From Roseateles_E sp005503085 (lineage in GTDB: Bacteria > Pseudomonadota > Gammaproteobacteria > Burkholderiales > Burkholderiaceae_C), in the NCBI RefSeq assembly GCF_028462495.1, contig NZ_JAQOWX010000012.1, positions 1-64,000 on the forward strand: a stretch of 64,000 bases of DNA, given 5' to 3'. Made by a program: the position numbers and the translations under genes. The notes under the pieces were generated by a model. The model saw nothing but the letters and a program-made list of their open reading frames with translations, did no database searches and was not told the origin of the DNA. This document shows positions 53,097 to 62,097 of the stretch, in pieces; position 1 is the first letter of the stretch, and every line of letters starts with the position of its first letter.

Positions 53097-55067
53097 ATGA
53101 AACGCTTGCCCCCCTTTCGCCTGAATCTGCTGCTGAGCCTGCTGCCCCTGTGCGGGCTGGTCCACGCCGAGGCAGAGCGTAACCAGCTGCCCGTCGTCAA
53201 GGTCAGCGCCCGCACCTCGACGCAGGACGACACCGTCAATCGCGCGCAGCTGGAGCAGCGCCAGGCACGCGACCTGAGTGACATCTACCGCGCCGATGCC
53301 GAGATCTCGGTCGGCGGCGGTGGCAGCGCCTTTGCGCAGAAGGTCTATATCCGTGGCATGGAGGAGTCGATGCTGAGCCTGAGCATCGACGGCGCCCAGC
53401 AGAACGGCAAGGTCTATCACCACCAGACCGCGCTGGTGATCGACCCGCAGCTGATCCGCGCGATCGAGGTCGAGAAGGGCACGGCCGCCGCCAGCGCCGG
53501 CCCCGGCGCCCTGGGCGGCGCGATCCGCCTCTACACGGTCGATGCGACCGATCTGCTGCGGCCGGGCCAGTCATGGGGCGCCAGCGGCAGCGCCGGCGCC
53601 TTCAGCAACAAGGGCTGGCGCGGCAGCCTGAATGCCTATGGCCAGACCGAGGAGCTCGACCTGCTGGTGGCCGCCAGCCGGGTCACGACCGAGGACTATC
53701 GCGACGGCCAGGGCCAGACCGTCGCGGATTCGGCCAGCAAGCGCGAGCACTACCTGGCCAAGCTGGGTCTGGCCCTCGGGGCCGACCGGCGCCTGGTGGC
53801 GAGTTGGCAGCGCAGCGTCGACGATGGGGTGCGCAATGCCCGCGCCAATATGGTGGGCTTCGCGCATCCGGTGGTGCCCAACGACCCGATTCCGCAGCAA
53901 CTGGCGCGTGATACCGCCTCGCTGCGCTACGAGGCGGGTGACTGGCTGGGGCTGGGCGCGCTGGAGGCCCAGCTCTACCGCACCGAGGTGGCTACCGACC
54001 GCACGACCAAGGCCGGCCGCAACTACGGCGAGCGGCTGGACACCCAGGGCTTCGACCTGGGGCTGAAGCGCGCCTTGGGGCGCCATGAACTGAAGTACGG
54101 CCTCAACTGGCGCAGCGACGCGTCGGCCGCGCTCAAGATCCAGAACCGCTTCAACAACACCGGCAGCGGCCGCGAGCGCTCGCGCGTGGCGGGCGCCTAT
54201 GTCGAGGGCTCGCTGGACCTGGGACGGGTCGATGTGTCGGCCGGTGTGCGCTATGACGACTACGGCTACAGCGACAACCATGGCCAGCAGTTCGCCAGCC
54301 GGGGGCTGAGCCCGAGCGCCTCGCTGCGCTGGCAGGTGCTGGACGGCTTGCTGCTGAAGGCCGGGCATGCACGCGCCCTGCGCGGTGTCGGCTTGAAGGA
54401 GGCCTTCATGCTCGACATCGCGCAGTGGAAAAACGTTGCCGAGATCGATCCCGAGCGTGCCAGCAACAGCGAGATCGGCTTCGAGTTCGGCGCTGCGGGG
54501 CTGCTGCTGAGCGGCAATGTCTATCGCCAGAAGATCGAGAACTTCATCACCAGCCTGGCCTGCGAGTTGCGGGTCGGCTGCCGCGACAACGCCGGCACCG
54601 CTCGCGTCGACGGCTATGAGCTGGCGCTGAGCTATCGGCGCGGCGACTGGAGCGGCCGCATGGCGGTGGCCGAAGCCCGGCCGGAGCTGGCGGGGCGGGC
54701 GCTCGGCGATGGCGACCTGGGCCTGGGCGTCAGCACCGGCCGCACCTGGACTGCGGCGCTGAGCTACCGCCTGCCGAAGCTGGGCCTGGAGCTGGGATGG
54801 CAGGGCCGTAAGGTGGAGTCCCTGCGCTACCAGCCTGTGGGCTCGGTGGACCCGGCCAGCAAGCCCGGCCATGCCGTGCACGACCTGCAGCTGGGCTGGC
54901 TGCCGCTGGAAGATGATCGGCTGCGCGTGAACTTCGCGGTGCGCAATCTGTTCGACAAGCAGTACTTCGACCAGGCGACCTATGCCTACAACGGCTGGCA
55001 GGGCAAGGTGCTGGGCTATGCCGAGCCGGGGCGCGATCTGCGCATCGAACTGAACTGGCGCTACTGA
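53097..55067 (+). CDS. TonB-dependent siderophore/iron receptor
   Basis: A 656-residue outer-membrane receptor. Signal peptide about 1-24 (ending LVHA). Plug domain about 35-150 (KVYIRGMEESMLSLSIDG; AIEVEKGTAAASAGPGALGG), then a 22-strand-type barrel ending RIELNWRY. The size fits ferric-siderophore or heme receptors. It is followed two bases later by a FecB-type binding protein, so this is the outer-membrane part of a complete import route. No heme-binding FRAP/NPNL pair is seen, which favours a siderophore. No clear Shine-Dalgarno precedes the ATG. Confidence 0.92.
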   Translation: MKRLPPFRLNLLLSLLPLCGLVHAEAERNQLPVVKVSARTSTQDDTVNRAQLEQRQARDLSDIYRADAEISVGGGGSAFAQKVYIRGMEESMLSLSIDGAQQNGKVYHHQTALVIDPQLIRAIEVEKGTAAASAGPGALGGAIRLYTVDATDLLRPGQSWGASGSAGAFSNKGWRGSLNAYGQTEELDLLVAASRVTTEDYRDGQGQTVADSASKREHYLAKLGLALGADRRLVASWQRSVDDGVRNARANMVGFAHPVVPNDPIPQQLARDTASLRYEAGDWLGLGALEAQLYRTEVATDRTTKAGRNYGERLDTQGFDLGLKRALGRHELKYGLNWRSDASAALKIQNRFNNTGSGRERSRVAGAYVEGSLDLGRVDVSAGVRYDDYGYSDNHGQQFASRGLSPSASLRWQVLDGLLLKAGHARALRGVGLKEAFMLDIAQWKNVAEIDPERASNSEIGFEFGAAGLLLSGNVYRQKIENFITSLACELRVGCRDNAGTARVDGYELALSYRRGDWSGRMAVAEARPELAGRALGDGDLGLGVSTGRTWTAALSYRLPKLGLELGWQGRKVESLRYQPVGSVDPASKPGHAVHDLQLGWLPLEDDRLRVNFAVRNLFDKQYFDQATYAYNGWQGKVLGYAEPGRDLRIELNWRY

Positions 55068-55069
55068 GC

Positions 55070-56194
55070 ATGCGGGCCATCTTGCGAGCTTTCGTGCGGG
55101 CTGCGGCCCTGCTCCTGTCGCTCACCGTCGCGTCGGCGCAGGGCGCCACCACCGTGGTCGATCTGGCGGGCCGCAGCGTGAGCCTGCCGGACAAGGTCGA
55201 GCGCATCATCCTGGGCGAGGGGCGCATGCTGTCGGCGCTGGCGATCCTGGAGGGCAGCACGCTGCCCGGGCGGGTGGTCGGGATGCTGGAGGATTTCGAG
55301 CGCCTGGATCCGGCCGGTTACGAGCTCTACCGCCAGCGCTTCCCGGCGCTGCAGCGCGTGGTGCGGCTGGGGCGCGGCGGGGCCAGCTTCAGTGTCGAGG
55401 AGGCCATTGCCCTGAAGCCGGATCTGGCGATCTTCAGCCTGCGCGGCCATGGCCCCGATGTCAACGATGCGGCGACCCTGGCGCGGCTGCAGGCCGCAGG
55501 CATCAGCGTGGTCTATGTGGACTTCACCAAGAACCCGCTGGAGGACACGGCGCGCAGCATCAAGCTGCTGGGCCGCGTGCTCGGCCGCGAGGCCGAGGCG
55601 GCCGCCTATCTGGCATGGCATCGCCAGGAGATGGACAAGGTGCGCAGCCGCATCGCGCGGGTCAAGCAGCGTCCCACGGTGTTCCTCGACAGCCGGGTCG
55701 GGCTGGCGGCCGGCTGCTGCGAGACGCTGACGCACGGCATGATGGGTCTGTTCATCGAGGCCGCCGGCGGGCGCAATATCGCCGCCGATCTGGTGCCGGG
55801 CGTGCATGGAACGGTCTCGCTGGAGTGGCTGCTGACGCGGCAGCCCGAGGTCTATATCGGCACCGCCATCGGCAATCCGGCCTCGGTGGCAAGGGGCGCG
55901 CCGACCATCGCACTGGGCGCCGGCATCGAGCCCGACGTGGCCGCCGAGAGCCTGCTGCGCAGCCTGCGCCGGCCCGGCATTGCCCAGCTGCAGGCGGTGC
56001 GCTCGGGGCGTGCCCATGCGGTCTGGCATCACTTCAATTACCTGGCCAGCAACCCAGCGGCGCTGCAGGCGGTGGCCAAGTGGCTGCATCCGGCCCTGTT
56101 CGCCGACATCGATCCGCAGGCGACCCTGGCCGACTACTACCGCCGCTTCCAGCCGATCACGCTGACCGGCACCTACTGGACCTCGCCGCGATGA
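55070..56194 (+). CDS. Periplasmic iron-siderophore binding protein (FecB/FepB-like)
   Basis: A 374-residue exported binding protein with a signal peptide of about 26 residues (LLSLTVASAQG). Class III periplasmic-binding features: VVDLAGRSVSLPDKVERIIL at the mature N-terminus, the LKPDLAIFSLRG strand, and a long connecting helix. It captures the ligand that enters through the preceding receptor and hands it to the permease. Longer than usual FecB proteins, with an extra segment about 70-110. Its stop overlaps the permease start (ATGA). Confidence 0.9.
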   Translation: MRAILRAFVRAAALLLSLTVASAQGATTVVDLAGRSVSLPDKVERIILGEGRMLSALAILEGSTLPGRVVGMLEDFERLDPAGYELYRQRFPALQRVVRLGRGGASFSVEEAIALKPDLAIFSLRGHGPDVNDAATLARLQAAGISVVYVDFTKNPLEDTARSIKLLGRVLGREAEAAAYLAWHRQEMDKVRSRIARVKQRPTVFLDSRVGLAAGCCETLTHGMMGLFIEAAGGRNIAADLVPGVHGTVSLEWLLTRQPEVYIGTAIGNPASVARGAPTIALGAGIEPDVAAESLLRSLRRPGIAQLQAVRSGRAHAVWHHFNYLASNPAALQAVAKWLHPALFADIDPQATLADYYRRFQPITLTGTYWTSPR

Positions 56195-57246
56195 GTGCGC
56201 CGGCCACGCTGGGGCCGCTGGCCCGCCAGTACCGCCGCCAGAACCGTCGGCGCCTGCTGCTGATCGCGCTGTTGCTGGCCGGGCTGGTCTTCAGCCTGTG
56301 CGCCGACATCGCCACCGGCCCGTCAGGCCTGGGTTTTCTTCAGGTGCTGCGCGGCCTTTGGTGGCCCGAGACGCTGTCACTGGGCGAGCGGGTCATCGTC
56401 TTCGATGTGCGCCTGCCCTATGCGCTGATGGCACTGGCGGTCGGTGGCGCGCTGGGCCTGGGCGGGGCGCAGATGCAGACGGTGCTGAACAATCCGCTGG
56501 CCAGTCCCTTCACCCTGGGGCTGGCCGCTGCGGCGACCCTGGGCGCGGCCATCGGCATCGTGCTGCAGCCGCAGTTGCCGGGGCTGCCGACCCTGGCTAC
56601 CGTGCCGCTGCTGGCCTTTGCCTGCGCGCTGCTGGTCACCACGCTGACCTTGCTGCTGGCGCGCTGGCATGGCGGTGGCGGCCAGACCCTGGTGCTGTTC
56701 GGCATCGCGATGCTGTTCGCGCTGGAGGCCCTGGTCTGGCTGATGCAGTTCCTGGCCGACGCCAATACCCTGGATCAACTGGTGTTCTGGTCGATGGGCA
56801 GCCTGAACCGGGCCGACTGGTGGCATGTGGGCATGGTCGGTGCGGCGGCGCTGCTGGGGCTGGCCAGCGCGATGCGGCATGCCTGGGCCCTGACCCTGCT
56901 GCGCGGCGGCGAGGCCCAGGCAGCCAGCCTGGGCGTGCAGGTGGAGGCCTTGCGCTGGCGGGTGATGGTCGAGGTCAGCCTGCTGAGCGCGCTGGCCCTG
57001 TGTTTCGTTGGCACGATAGGCTTCGTCGGTCTGGTGGGCCCGCACATAGCGCGGCTGCTGGTCGGCGAGCAGCATCGCTTCCTGCTGCCGGCCAGCATGC
57101 TGGCCGGCGCGCTGATGCTGTCGCTGGCCTCGATCGCCAGCAAGGCCATCGTGCCCGGCCTGGTGATCCCTATCGGCATCGTCACCGCCCTAGTCGGCGT
57201 GCCGGTGTTCATGGCGCTGCTGCTGCGCCAGCGGAGGTCCGCATGA
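56191..57246 (+). CDS. Iron-siderophore ABC permease (FecCD family)
   Basis: A 351-residue permease with about ten membrane helices. Family stretches: VRLPYALMALAVGGALGLGG, QMQTVLNNPLASPFTLGLA, and the ATPase-coupling region GFVGLVGPHIARLLVGEQHR. A single permease gene implies a homodimer, as in BtuC. The start overlaps the binding-protein stop by four bases and the stop overlaps the ATPase start. Confidence 0.94.
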   Translation: MSAPATLGPLARQYRRQNRRRLLLIALLLAGLVFSLCADIATGPSGLGFLQVLRGLWWPETLSLGERVIVFDVRLPYALMALAVGGALGLGGAQMQTVLNNPLASPFTLGLAAAATLGAAIGIVLQPQLPGLPTLATVPLLAFACALLVTTLTLLLARWHGGGGQTLVLFGIAMLFALEALVWLMQFLADANTLDQLVFWSMGSLNRADWWHVGMVGAAALLGLASAMRHAWALTLLRGGEAQAASLGVQVEALRWRVMVEVSLLSALALCFVGTIGFVGLVGPHIARLLVGEQHRFLLPASMLAGALMLSLASIASKAIVPGLVIPIGIVTALVGVPVFMALLLRQRRSA

Positions 57247-58043
57247 GCCTGCAGGTGCAAGCGCTGGAGGTGCGGCGCGGCGCGCGCCGCGTCATCGCCG
57301 GGCTGGATGCCGGCCCGCTGGAAGCCGGCACCTTGACCGCCGTCGTCGGCCCTAACGGCGCGGGCAAATCGACGCTGATCCATGCGCTGGCCGGCTTGCT
57401 GCCCGCGCAGGGCAGGGTCGAGCTGGATGGCCAGGCCCTGGGTTCGCTGGCGCCGCTGCGGCGCAGCCGTCTGATCGGGCTGCTGCCGCAGCTCCTGCCC
57501 CAGGAAACCGGCCTGGCGGCCTACGAGCTGCTGCTGGGCGGCGTGCTGGCCAGCGGCGTGGGGCGCGCCGAGGCCGAGGCGCGCATCGAGGAGGTGCTGG
57601 ATCGGCTGACCCTGAGGCCCCTGGCGATGGCGCGGCTGGACACGCTGTCCGGCGGGCAGCGTCAGATGATGGCGCTGGCCCAGGTACTGGCGCGCCGGCC
57701 GCGGCTGATGCTGCTGGACGAGCCGACCAGCGCGCTCGACCTGTTCTGGCAGCTGGCGGTGCTGGAGGCGGTGCGCGAGGACGCGCGCCGCCGCGGCGTC
57801 ATCGTGCTGCTGGCGCTGCACGACTTGGAGCTGGCGCTGCGGCATTGCGACCATGTGCTGGTGCTGGCCGCCGGCACCCGGGTGGCGTATGGCGAGCCGG
57901 GCCGGGTGCTGACGCCGGCGCTGCTGGCCCAGGTCTATGGCATCGACGCCCGGGTCGAGCCCTGCTCGCGCGGCCGGCCGCGTCTGCTGGTTGACGGCCT
58001 GCTGCGTCCCCCGATTCCCTGCAACGAAGTCCACCCTGTCTAG
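57243..58043 (+). CDS. Iron-siderophore ABC ATPase (FecE-like)
   Basis: A 266-residue ATPase that powers the permease. Walker A GPNGAGKST (about 35-43), signature LSGGQRQMMALAQVLARRP, Walker B LMLLDEPTSALD, and H-loop LLALHDLELALRHCD. All catalytic residues are present. The ATGA junction with the permease and a 3-bp gap to the DUF2218 gene mark a single operon from 53097 to 58340. Confidence 0.95.
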   Translation: MSLQVQALEVRRGARRVIAGLDAGPLEAGTLTAVVGPNGAGKSTLIHALAGLLPAQGRVELDGQALGSLAPLRRSRLIGLLPQLLPQETGLAAYELLLGGVLASGVGRAEAEARIEEVLDRLTLRPLAMARLDTLSGGQRQMMALAQVLARRPRLMLLDEPTSALDLFWQLAVLEAVREDARRRGVIVLLALHDLELALRHCDHVLVLAAGTRVAYGEPGRVLTPALLAQVYGIDARVEPCSRGRPRLLVDGLLRPPIPCNEVHPV

Positions 58044-58046
58044 CCC

Positions 58047-58340
58047 ATGATCATCGCCAACAGCCACATTGCCACCGAGCGGGCCGACGCCTTCCTGTTC
58101 AAGCTCTGCAAGCATTTCGGCCGCCGGGTGCCGGTGCAGTTCGATGCCAGCCGGGGCGAGGTGCAGTTCGATGCCGGCCTGTGCCGCATGGAGAGTCGCG
58201 ATGGCCTGTTGCTGTTCGATTGCAGCGCGGCCGACCGGGAGGGCGCGCTGCTCCTGACCCGCATCATCGACGGCCATGTAGCCATGCTGATGAAGCAACC
58301 GGGTCTGGCGCTGGACTGGCAATGGCCGGCCATGGCGTGA
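58047..58340 (+). CDS. DUF2218 family protein
   Basis: A 97-residue protein matching the DUF2218 pattern: SHIATERADAFLFKLCKHFG, then a short beta region and DREGALLLTRIIDGHVAML. Such genes are often last in ferric-siderophore operons. Their biochemical role is not established; a small cytosolic protein assisting iron release or sensing is a guess. A small GC stem (58356-58369) lies shortly after the stop. Confidence 0.87.
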   Translation: MIIANSHIATERADAFLFKLCKHFGRRVPVQFDASRGEVQFDAGLCRMESRDGLLLFDCSAADREGALLLTRIIDGHVAMLMKQPGLALDWQWPAMA

Positions 58341-58388
58341 AGCCGTCGCTTCACCGCCGCGAACGCGGCTCTTGCCAGGACGGTCTGA

Positions 58389-58934
58389 TCAGAACGGGTC
58401 GAAGACGATCCCGTGCGCCGCCAGCAGTTCCTGCACCAGGCGCTTCCAAGGCCCGGAGGGCGTCCAGACCCGGCTGACTGCGGTCCAGGCTTCTTCGGGA
58501 ACCGCGCCCTCGTTGATCACCCGGTACAGAAAGCTGAAGACGGACGCCCGCATATTGACCTGGCAATGAACCAACACCGACAGCTGCTGGGCTCGCCAGC
58601 TGCGAATCTGGCGTTCGAAGCTTCGATAGTCGGCCGCGCTGGGGTGGCCCCAGACCACGGGCACATTGACGAAGAGCAGTCCTTGGTCGCGCAAGATGTC
58701 GGGCTCGGCCGCCAAGGCGTCGCCGACCGTCGGCGGGGCCAGATAGAGCACGGCGTCTATGCCCTGCGGCTTCAACGTGGCAAGCCATGCGGCCGAGGGC
58801 TGGCCGGCGGTAAGCCAGCGCTCATCGAGGCGTATCAGGTTGGGGGGTGGTTTGACAGGAACATCGGCCCGGCTCGGGTGAGGCAGGCAGGCGGCGAGCA
58901 GGCCGGCAATCAGCAGGGGGCGGCGTTCGGGCAT
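58389..58934 (-). CDS. Secreted PTP-like phosphatase (DUF442-type)
   Basis: About 181 residues from ATG 58934, giving a signal peptide (PLLIAGLLAACLPHPSRA). The catalytic signature C-x5-R is HCQVNMRAS (near residue 125), the loop of cysteine-dependent protein or inositol phosphatases. ERWLTAGQPSAAWLATLK is the DUF442 start, and a candidate general acid lies upstream (VVWGHPSAADYRSFE). A small 'LLAAC' could also be read as a lipobox. The start is uncertain; the frame is open to 59078. Periplasmic PTP-fold enzymes are uncommon; substrate unknown. Confidence 0.75.
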   Translation of the reverse strand: MPERRPLLIAGLLAACLPHPSRADVPVKPPPNLIRLDERWLTAGQPSAAWLATLKPQGIDAVLYLAPPTVGDALAAEPDILRDQGLLFVNVPVVWGHPSAADYRSFERQIRSWRAQQLSVLVHCQVNMRASVFSFLYRVINEGAVPEEAWTAVSRVWTPSGPWKRLVQELLAAHGIVFDPF

Positions 58935-59112
58935 GGCGGGGCTTGGCGAGGGAGTGCGCCACTGTAAGAGCGGAGCTTGCTGCATGACAGACAGCCTGTC
59001 CCAGTGTTTGCGCGTTTCGTCGCAATCGAGCCTGTTTCGTCCGATGCCGCTTGGCGGGCCGCCGGCTCTTGATGACACTCGCGCCGCCCTACAAATCTAA
59101 GGAGGTCAAGTG

Positions 59113-59709
59113 ATGACGAAACTGCTGGCATGTCTGCTGCTGACCGGTGCCGCGCTGCTGGGCGGCACGGCGCGGGCCGAACCGGCCCTGGTGGCGCACG
59201 ACTTCAAGTTGCCCAAACCGCTGGTGAGCGAGCGCTTCGTGCTGCGACCACTGCAACTGCGCGACAGCGCGCTGGACCATGAGGTGATCGCTGGCAGCGT
59301 GCGGCACCTGGATCAGGATGTCTACCCCGGCGGCCAGTGGGCGGCGGCTATGACGCCCGAGCGCGCCCAGGTGGAGGCGGGCTACTACCAGCGCCAGTTC
59401 GAGATGGCACGCGGCTTTGCCTATCTGATCCTGGACCCGGCGCAGCAGCGCGCGCTGGGGCGGGTCTATGTCTGGTCCGCCGAGAAGCGCGGTTACGACG
59501 CGATGATGAATTACTTTGTGCGCGAGAGCGAGCTGGGCAGCGGCCTGGCCGGCGAGGTGGACCGTGCGGTGCGCGACTGGCTGGCGCGGGAGTGGCCATT
59601 CAAGCGCGTGCTCTTCTACCGCGATCTGGGCAGCGCCGGCTACCGCGCCCTGCCCGACAAGCAATGGATCGAGAGCCAGGCCGAGGCGCCAGCAGCCTCC
59701 AGGCCATGA
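59113..59709 (+). CDS. Exported GNAT-fold protein
   Basis: A 198-residue protein with a perfect AAGGAGGT ribosome site before ATG 59113. A clear signal peptide (LLACLLLTGAALLGGTARAEP) precedes a GNAT-like domain: SERFVLRPLQLRDSALDHEV, LGRVYVWSAEKRGY, then AGEVDRAVRDWLAREWPF. Acetyl-CoA is cytosolic, so an exported GNAT domain is odd; it may use another donor or be a binding domain. The R/Q-x-x-G-x-G/A loop is weak (ESELGSGLAGE). It overlaps the following MBL gene (ATGA). Confidence 0.7.
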   Translation: MTKLLACLLLTGAALLGGTARAEPALVAHDFKLPKPLVSERFVLRPLQLRDSALDHEVIAGSVRHLDQDVYPGGQWAAAMTPERAQVEAGYYQRQFEMARGFAYLILDPAQQRALGRVYVWSAEKRGYDAMMNYFVRESELGSGLAGEVDRAVRDWLAREWPFKRVLFYRDLGSAGYRALPDKQWIESQAEAPAASRP

Positions 59710-60587
59710 GCGCCGGCGCACCGTTTGGCAGGGGCTTTTGGCGCAGCCTGCTTGCCATGCTGCTGGCCGGCGGCTGGGCCTGCGCGCAAGCGGAGCCCAA
59801 GTCCAGCGCTGCCAGCTTGTTCACGTTGGAGTCGCTGGGTGGTGCCGCCCATGTCCTCAAGGCTGCCGACTACAACACCAATATCGGCCTCATCCAGACC
59901 CCGGCGGGCGTGATCCTGATCGACCCCAGCCCCAAGCGGGAAAACCTCGCCTCGCTGCAGCAGCTGGTCCAGCAGCGCTTCAGTCCGGCTGCGGTCTACA
60001 TCCTGAACACCCACAACCATGAGGACCACACCGGTGGCAACGAGTTCTTCGTCGCCCAGGGTGCCGGGCTGCTGACGCCGCCGCTGGCCCTGGAGACGGT
60101 TCGCTCGCTGACGCTGCGTTCCCACAGCGCGACCGACCATGTGTATTTCGACCCGGCTGGCCACTGGATGTTCGTGGGCGATCTGTACGACGGCAGCTGG
60201 CATCCGACCTTCTATGCCGGCGGCGTGGCCGGCTTCACCGAGGCCATGCTGGCCATCCTGGCGCTGGGGGACGAGCGCACCTGGATCATTCCCGGCCATG
60301 GCAAGCCGGTCTTGAAGCCCACACTGCGGGTCTATCTGCTCGACACCTTGCGCTGGGTCGCGCGGGTGCGATTGCTCAGGCTGCAGGGCCTGTCAGCCCA
60401 GCAGATGAAGCAGGACGCCGAACTGCTGGGGCTGCTGCAACGCTTCAACACCGAAGGCCGGGCCGGCTTCCTACCGGACGCAGCGCTGCAGCGCTTCATC
60501 GAGAGGACGCTCGCCGTCATCGAGCGCGACCGCGCCCTCGGCAGCCCTGCCTACCCGCCGCTTCCCGCCAAGGCGCCGGCGCCATAG
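59706..60587 (+). CDS. Exported metallo-beta-lactamase-fold hydrolase
   Basis: A 293-residue zinc hydrolase with a signal peptide (LLAMLLAGGWACAQAEP). Metal ligands are in NTHNHEDHTGGNEFF (HxHxDH), VGDLYDG and IIPGHGKP, the usual MBL set; the middle histidine is not certain. It resembles the branch related to quinoprotein-linked or glyoxalase II-like secreted hydrolases. Start ATG 59706 overlaps the GNAT-like stop; upstream frame extension is the antisense-free overlap of that gene. Substrate unknown. Confidence 0.85.
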   Translation: MSAGAPFGRGFWRSLLAMLLAGGWACAQAEPKSSAASLFTLESLGGAAHVLKAADYNTNIGLIQTPAGVILIDPSPKRENLASLQQLVQQRFSPAAVYILNTHNHEDHTGGNEFFVAQGAGLLTPPLALETVRSLTLRSHSATDHVYFDPAGHWMFVGDLYDGSWHPTFYAGGVAGFTEAMLAILALGDERTWIIPGHGKPVLKPTLRVYLLDTLRWVARVRLLRLQGLSAQQMKQDAELLGLLQRFNTEGRAGFLPDAALQRFIERTLAVIERDRALGSPAYPPLPAKAPAP

Positions 60588-60622
60588 CGACCGGCTGGCC
60601 GCGAGACCACCCGAGCGAGCCG

Positions 60623-61993
60623 TCAGTTGCCGCCGATGTAGACCGGCGCCTGCGACTCCCTGATCACCAGCAAGGCGTCATAGGCCTGGGCCAGCCGGGC
60701 GCGATACTCGTAGCGACCCCAGAACTTGTGGATGCTCAGACCATGCAGCCAGTCGTCTCCGGGCTCGGCCAGATCCTGCTTGGGCAGCGGCAGGAAGCTG
60801 GCGACATGGGGCAGGGGAGCGAACAGGGATTCCAGCGAGTCGGGCTTATGCGGCGTCACGGCGGTGACCGCGCGGTTGTTGTCCGCCTGTTGCCCACCGA
60901 CCATGTACAGGCCAATGGTGTAGAGCTGATCGCCCCAGCGCTGATGCAGATGCATGCCCATCACCGCCTCATTGGCGTTGCGCAGGGATTCTTGCGGGTA
61001 GTCCTCGGCGATATGGGCGTTGTGGGCCCAGACCATGATCTTGTCTTCGGGAAAGAGCCGCTCGGCCAGGCCCGTGAGCACGCGGGCCATGCCCAGGTCC
61101 CGGGTCTCGAACATTCGGCTGGTCTTGTTGGCGTCGGCGAAGTTCATGTCCAGCGCATGTCGCAGTGACAGCAGTACCAAGCCGGCCAGCGCACCGGGTT
61201 TGCCGGACTGTGCCTGTGCGATGCTGATGGCGGTGTCGAGGGCACTGACCCGGCTCGCATAGGCGTCTCGAATACGCTGGCAAGCAGCGTCGGCGCCGGT
61301 GAAGCAGAGTCGGCCGTCCCCTTGGCTTCGGTTGGCCTCCACCGCTGCGGCAATCACTGCGTCGCGCGGCTGGGCCTGCAGCGCGTCAAGATGGCTTTCG
61401 AAAAACACCCGCAGCGTGGCCGCCGTCTCATTGGCGCTGCTGACCTGCACATCGAAGCCGCTGAGTCGCAGGGGCCGGTCGCTGAGCTGGGTCTGCTTGA
61501 TGTAGCTGAACAGCGCTTCGACCTCGCGCGTGTGCCAAACCCCGAAGACGCAGCTGGCCATCAAGGCGGATGGCGTCAAGGCGGACTGCGCCTCAAGACT
61601 GAGGTTGCAGCCGAAGGTCGAGCTCTCGAATGCGATGACGTTGAAGCCTTGCTGCTGATGCAGGTACTTGATGAGCCGCGTCTTGACCTTGTTCATCGAG
61701 CCCGAGCCATGGCTGCTCTCGCCCAACTGAACAATGCGTCGCTGGCCGATCGCTGCACCGATCGGCTGTAGGTCCGCGAAGTCCCGGTCCTCTGACAGGG
61801 ATGTGATGGTGCTGGCCCGCGTGTTGACAAACTGCTGATAGGAGGCCGTATTGCTGACAGGGACGGGCGTGACCACGACCGTATCGCTCCCACCGCCGCC
61901 ACCGTCCCCACCGCCGCCACAGCCCAGCAGCACGGCGCCAAGTGGTGCAGCCCATAGCAGCGCACGCGCATGCGCCCAGGTTTGTCCAAACAT
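60623..61993 (-). CDS. Erythromycin-esterase-family lipoprotein
   Basis: A 456-residue lipoprotein; AGGGAGA before ATG 61993, lipobox AVLLGC (about C21) and a Gly/Asp-Gly tether. The EreA/EreB fold is read from LGESSHGSGSM (catalytic Glu/His pair), FNVIAFESSTFG, IMVWAHNAHIAED and a C-terminal part ending ALLVIRESQAPVY. The family includes macrolide esterases, but most members are succinoglycan-biosynthesis-like hydrolases of unknown substrate. Lipid anchoring would place it in the periplasm. It should not be taken as a resistance gene on this evidence. Confidence 0.85.
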   Translation of the reverse strand: MFGQTWAHARALLWAAPLGAVLLGCGGGGDGGGGGSDTVVVTPVPVSNTASYQQFVNTRASTITSLSEDRDFADLQPIGAAIGQRRIVQLGESSHGSGSMNKVKTRLIKYLHQQQGFNVIAFESSTFGCNLSLEAQSALTPSALMASCVFGVWHTREVEALFSYIKQTQLSDRPLRLSGFDVQVSSANETAATLRVFFESHLDALQAQPRDAVIAAAVEANRSQGDGRLCFTGADAACQRIRDAYASRVSALDTAISIAQAQSGKPGALAGLVLLSLRHALDMNFADANKTSRMFETRDLGMARVLTGLAERLFPEDKIMVWAHNAHIAEDYPQESLRNANEAVMGMHLHQRWGDQLYTIGLYMVGGQQADNNRAVTAVTPHKPDSLESLFAPLPHVASFLPLPKQDLAEPGDDWLHGLSIHKFWGRYEYRARLAQAYDALLVIRESQAPVYIGGN

Positions 61994-62097
61994 GATGTCT
62001 CCCTGCCTATTTGCCAGCGATCTGAATGTCGGCTGTGGCGCGCAATATCGCGGGAGTCGGGAGCGCCGTCCATGCGGGTCAGCCCGCATGATGCGAT

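Noticed and set aside
58356..58369. Intrinsic terminator after the DUF2218 gene
   Set aside because: A 6-bp GC stem with 2-base loop followed only by TCTT; too weak to call.
60623..61993. Macrolide-resistance gene
   Set aside because: It has the erythromycin-esterase fold, but most members of this family have other or unknown substrates and no resistance context is present.
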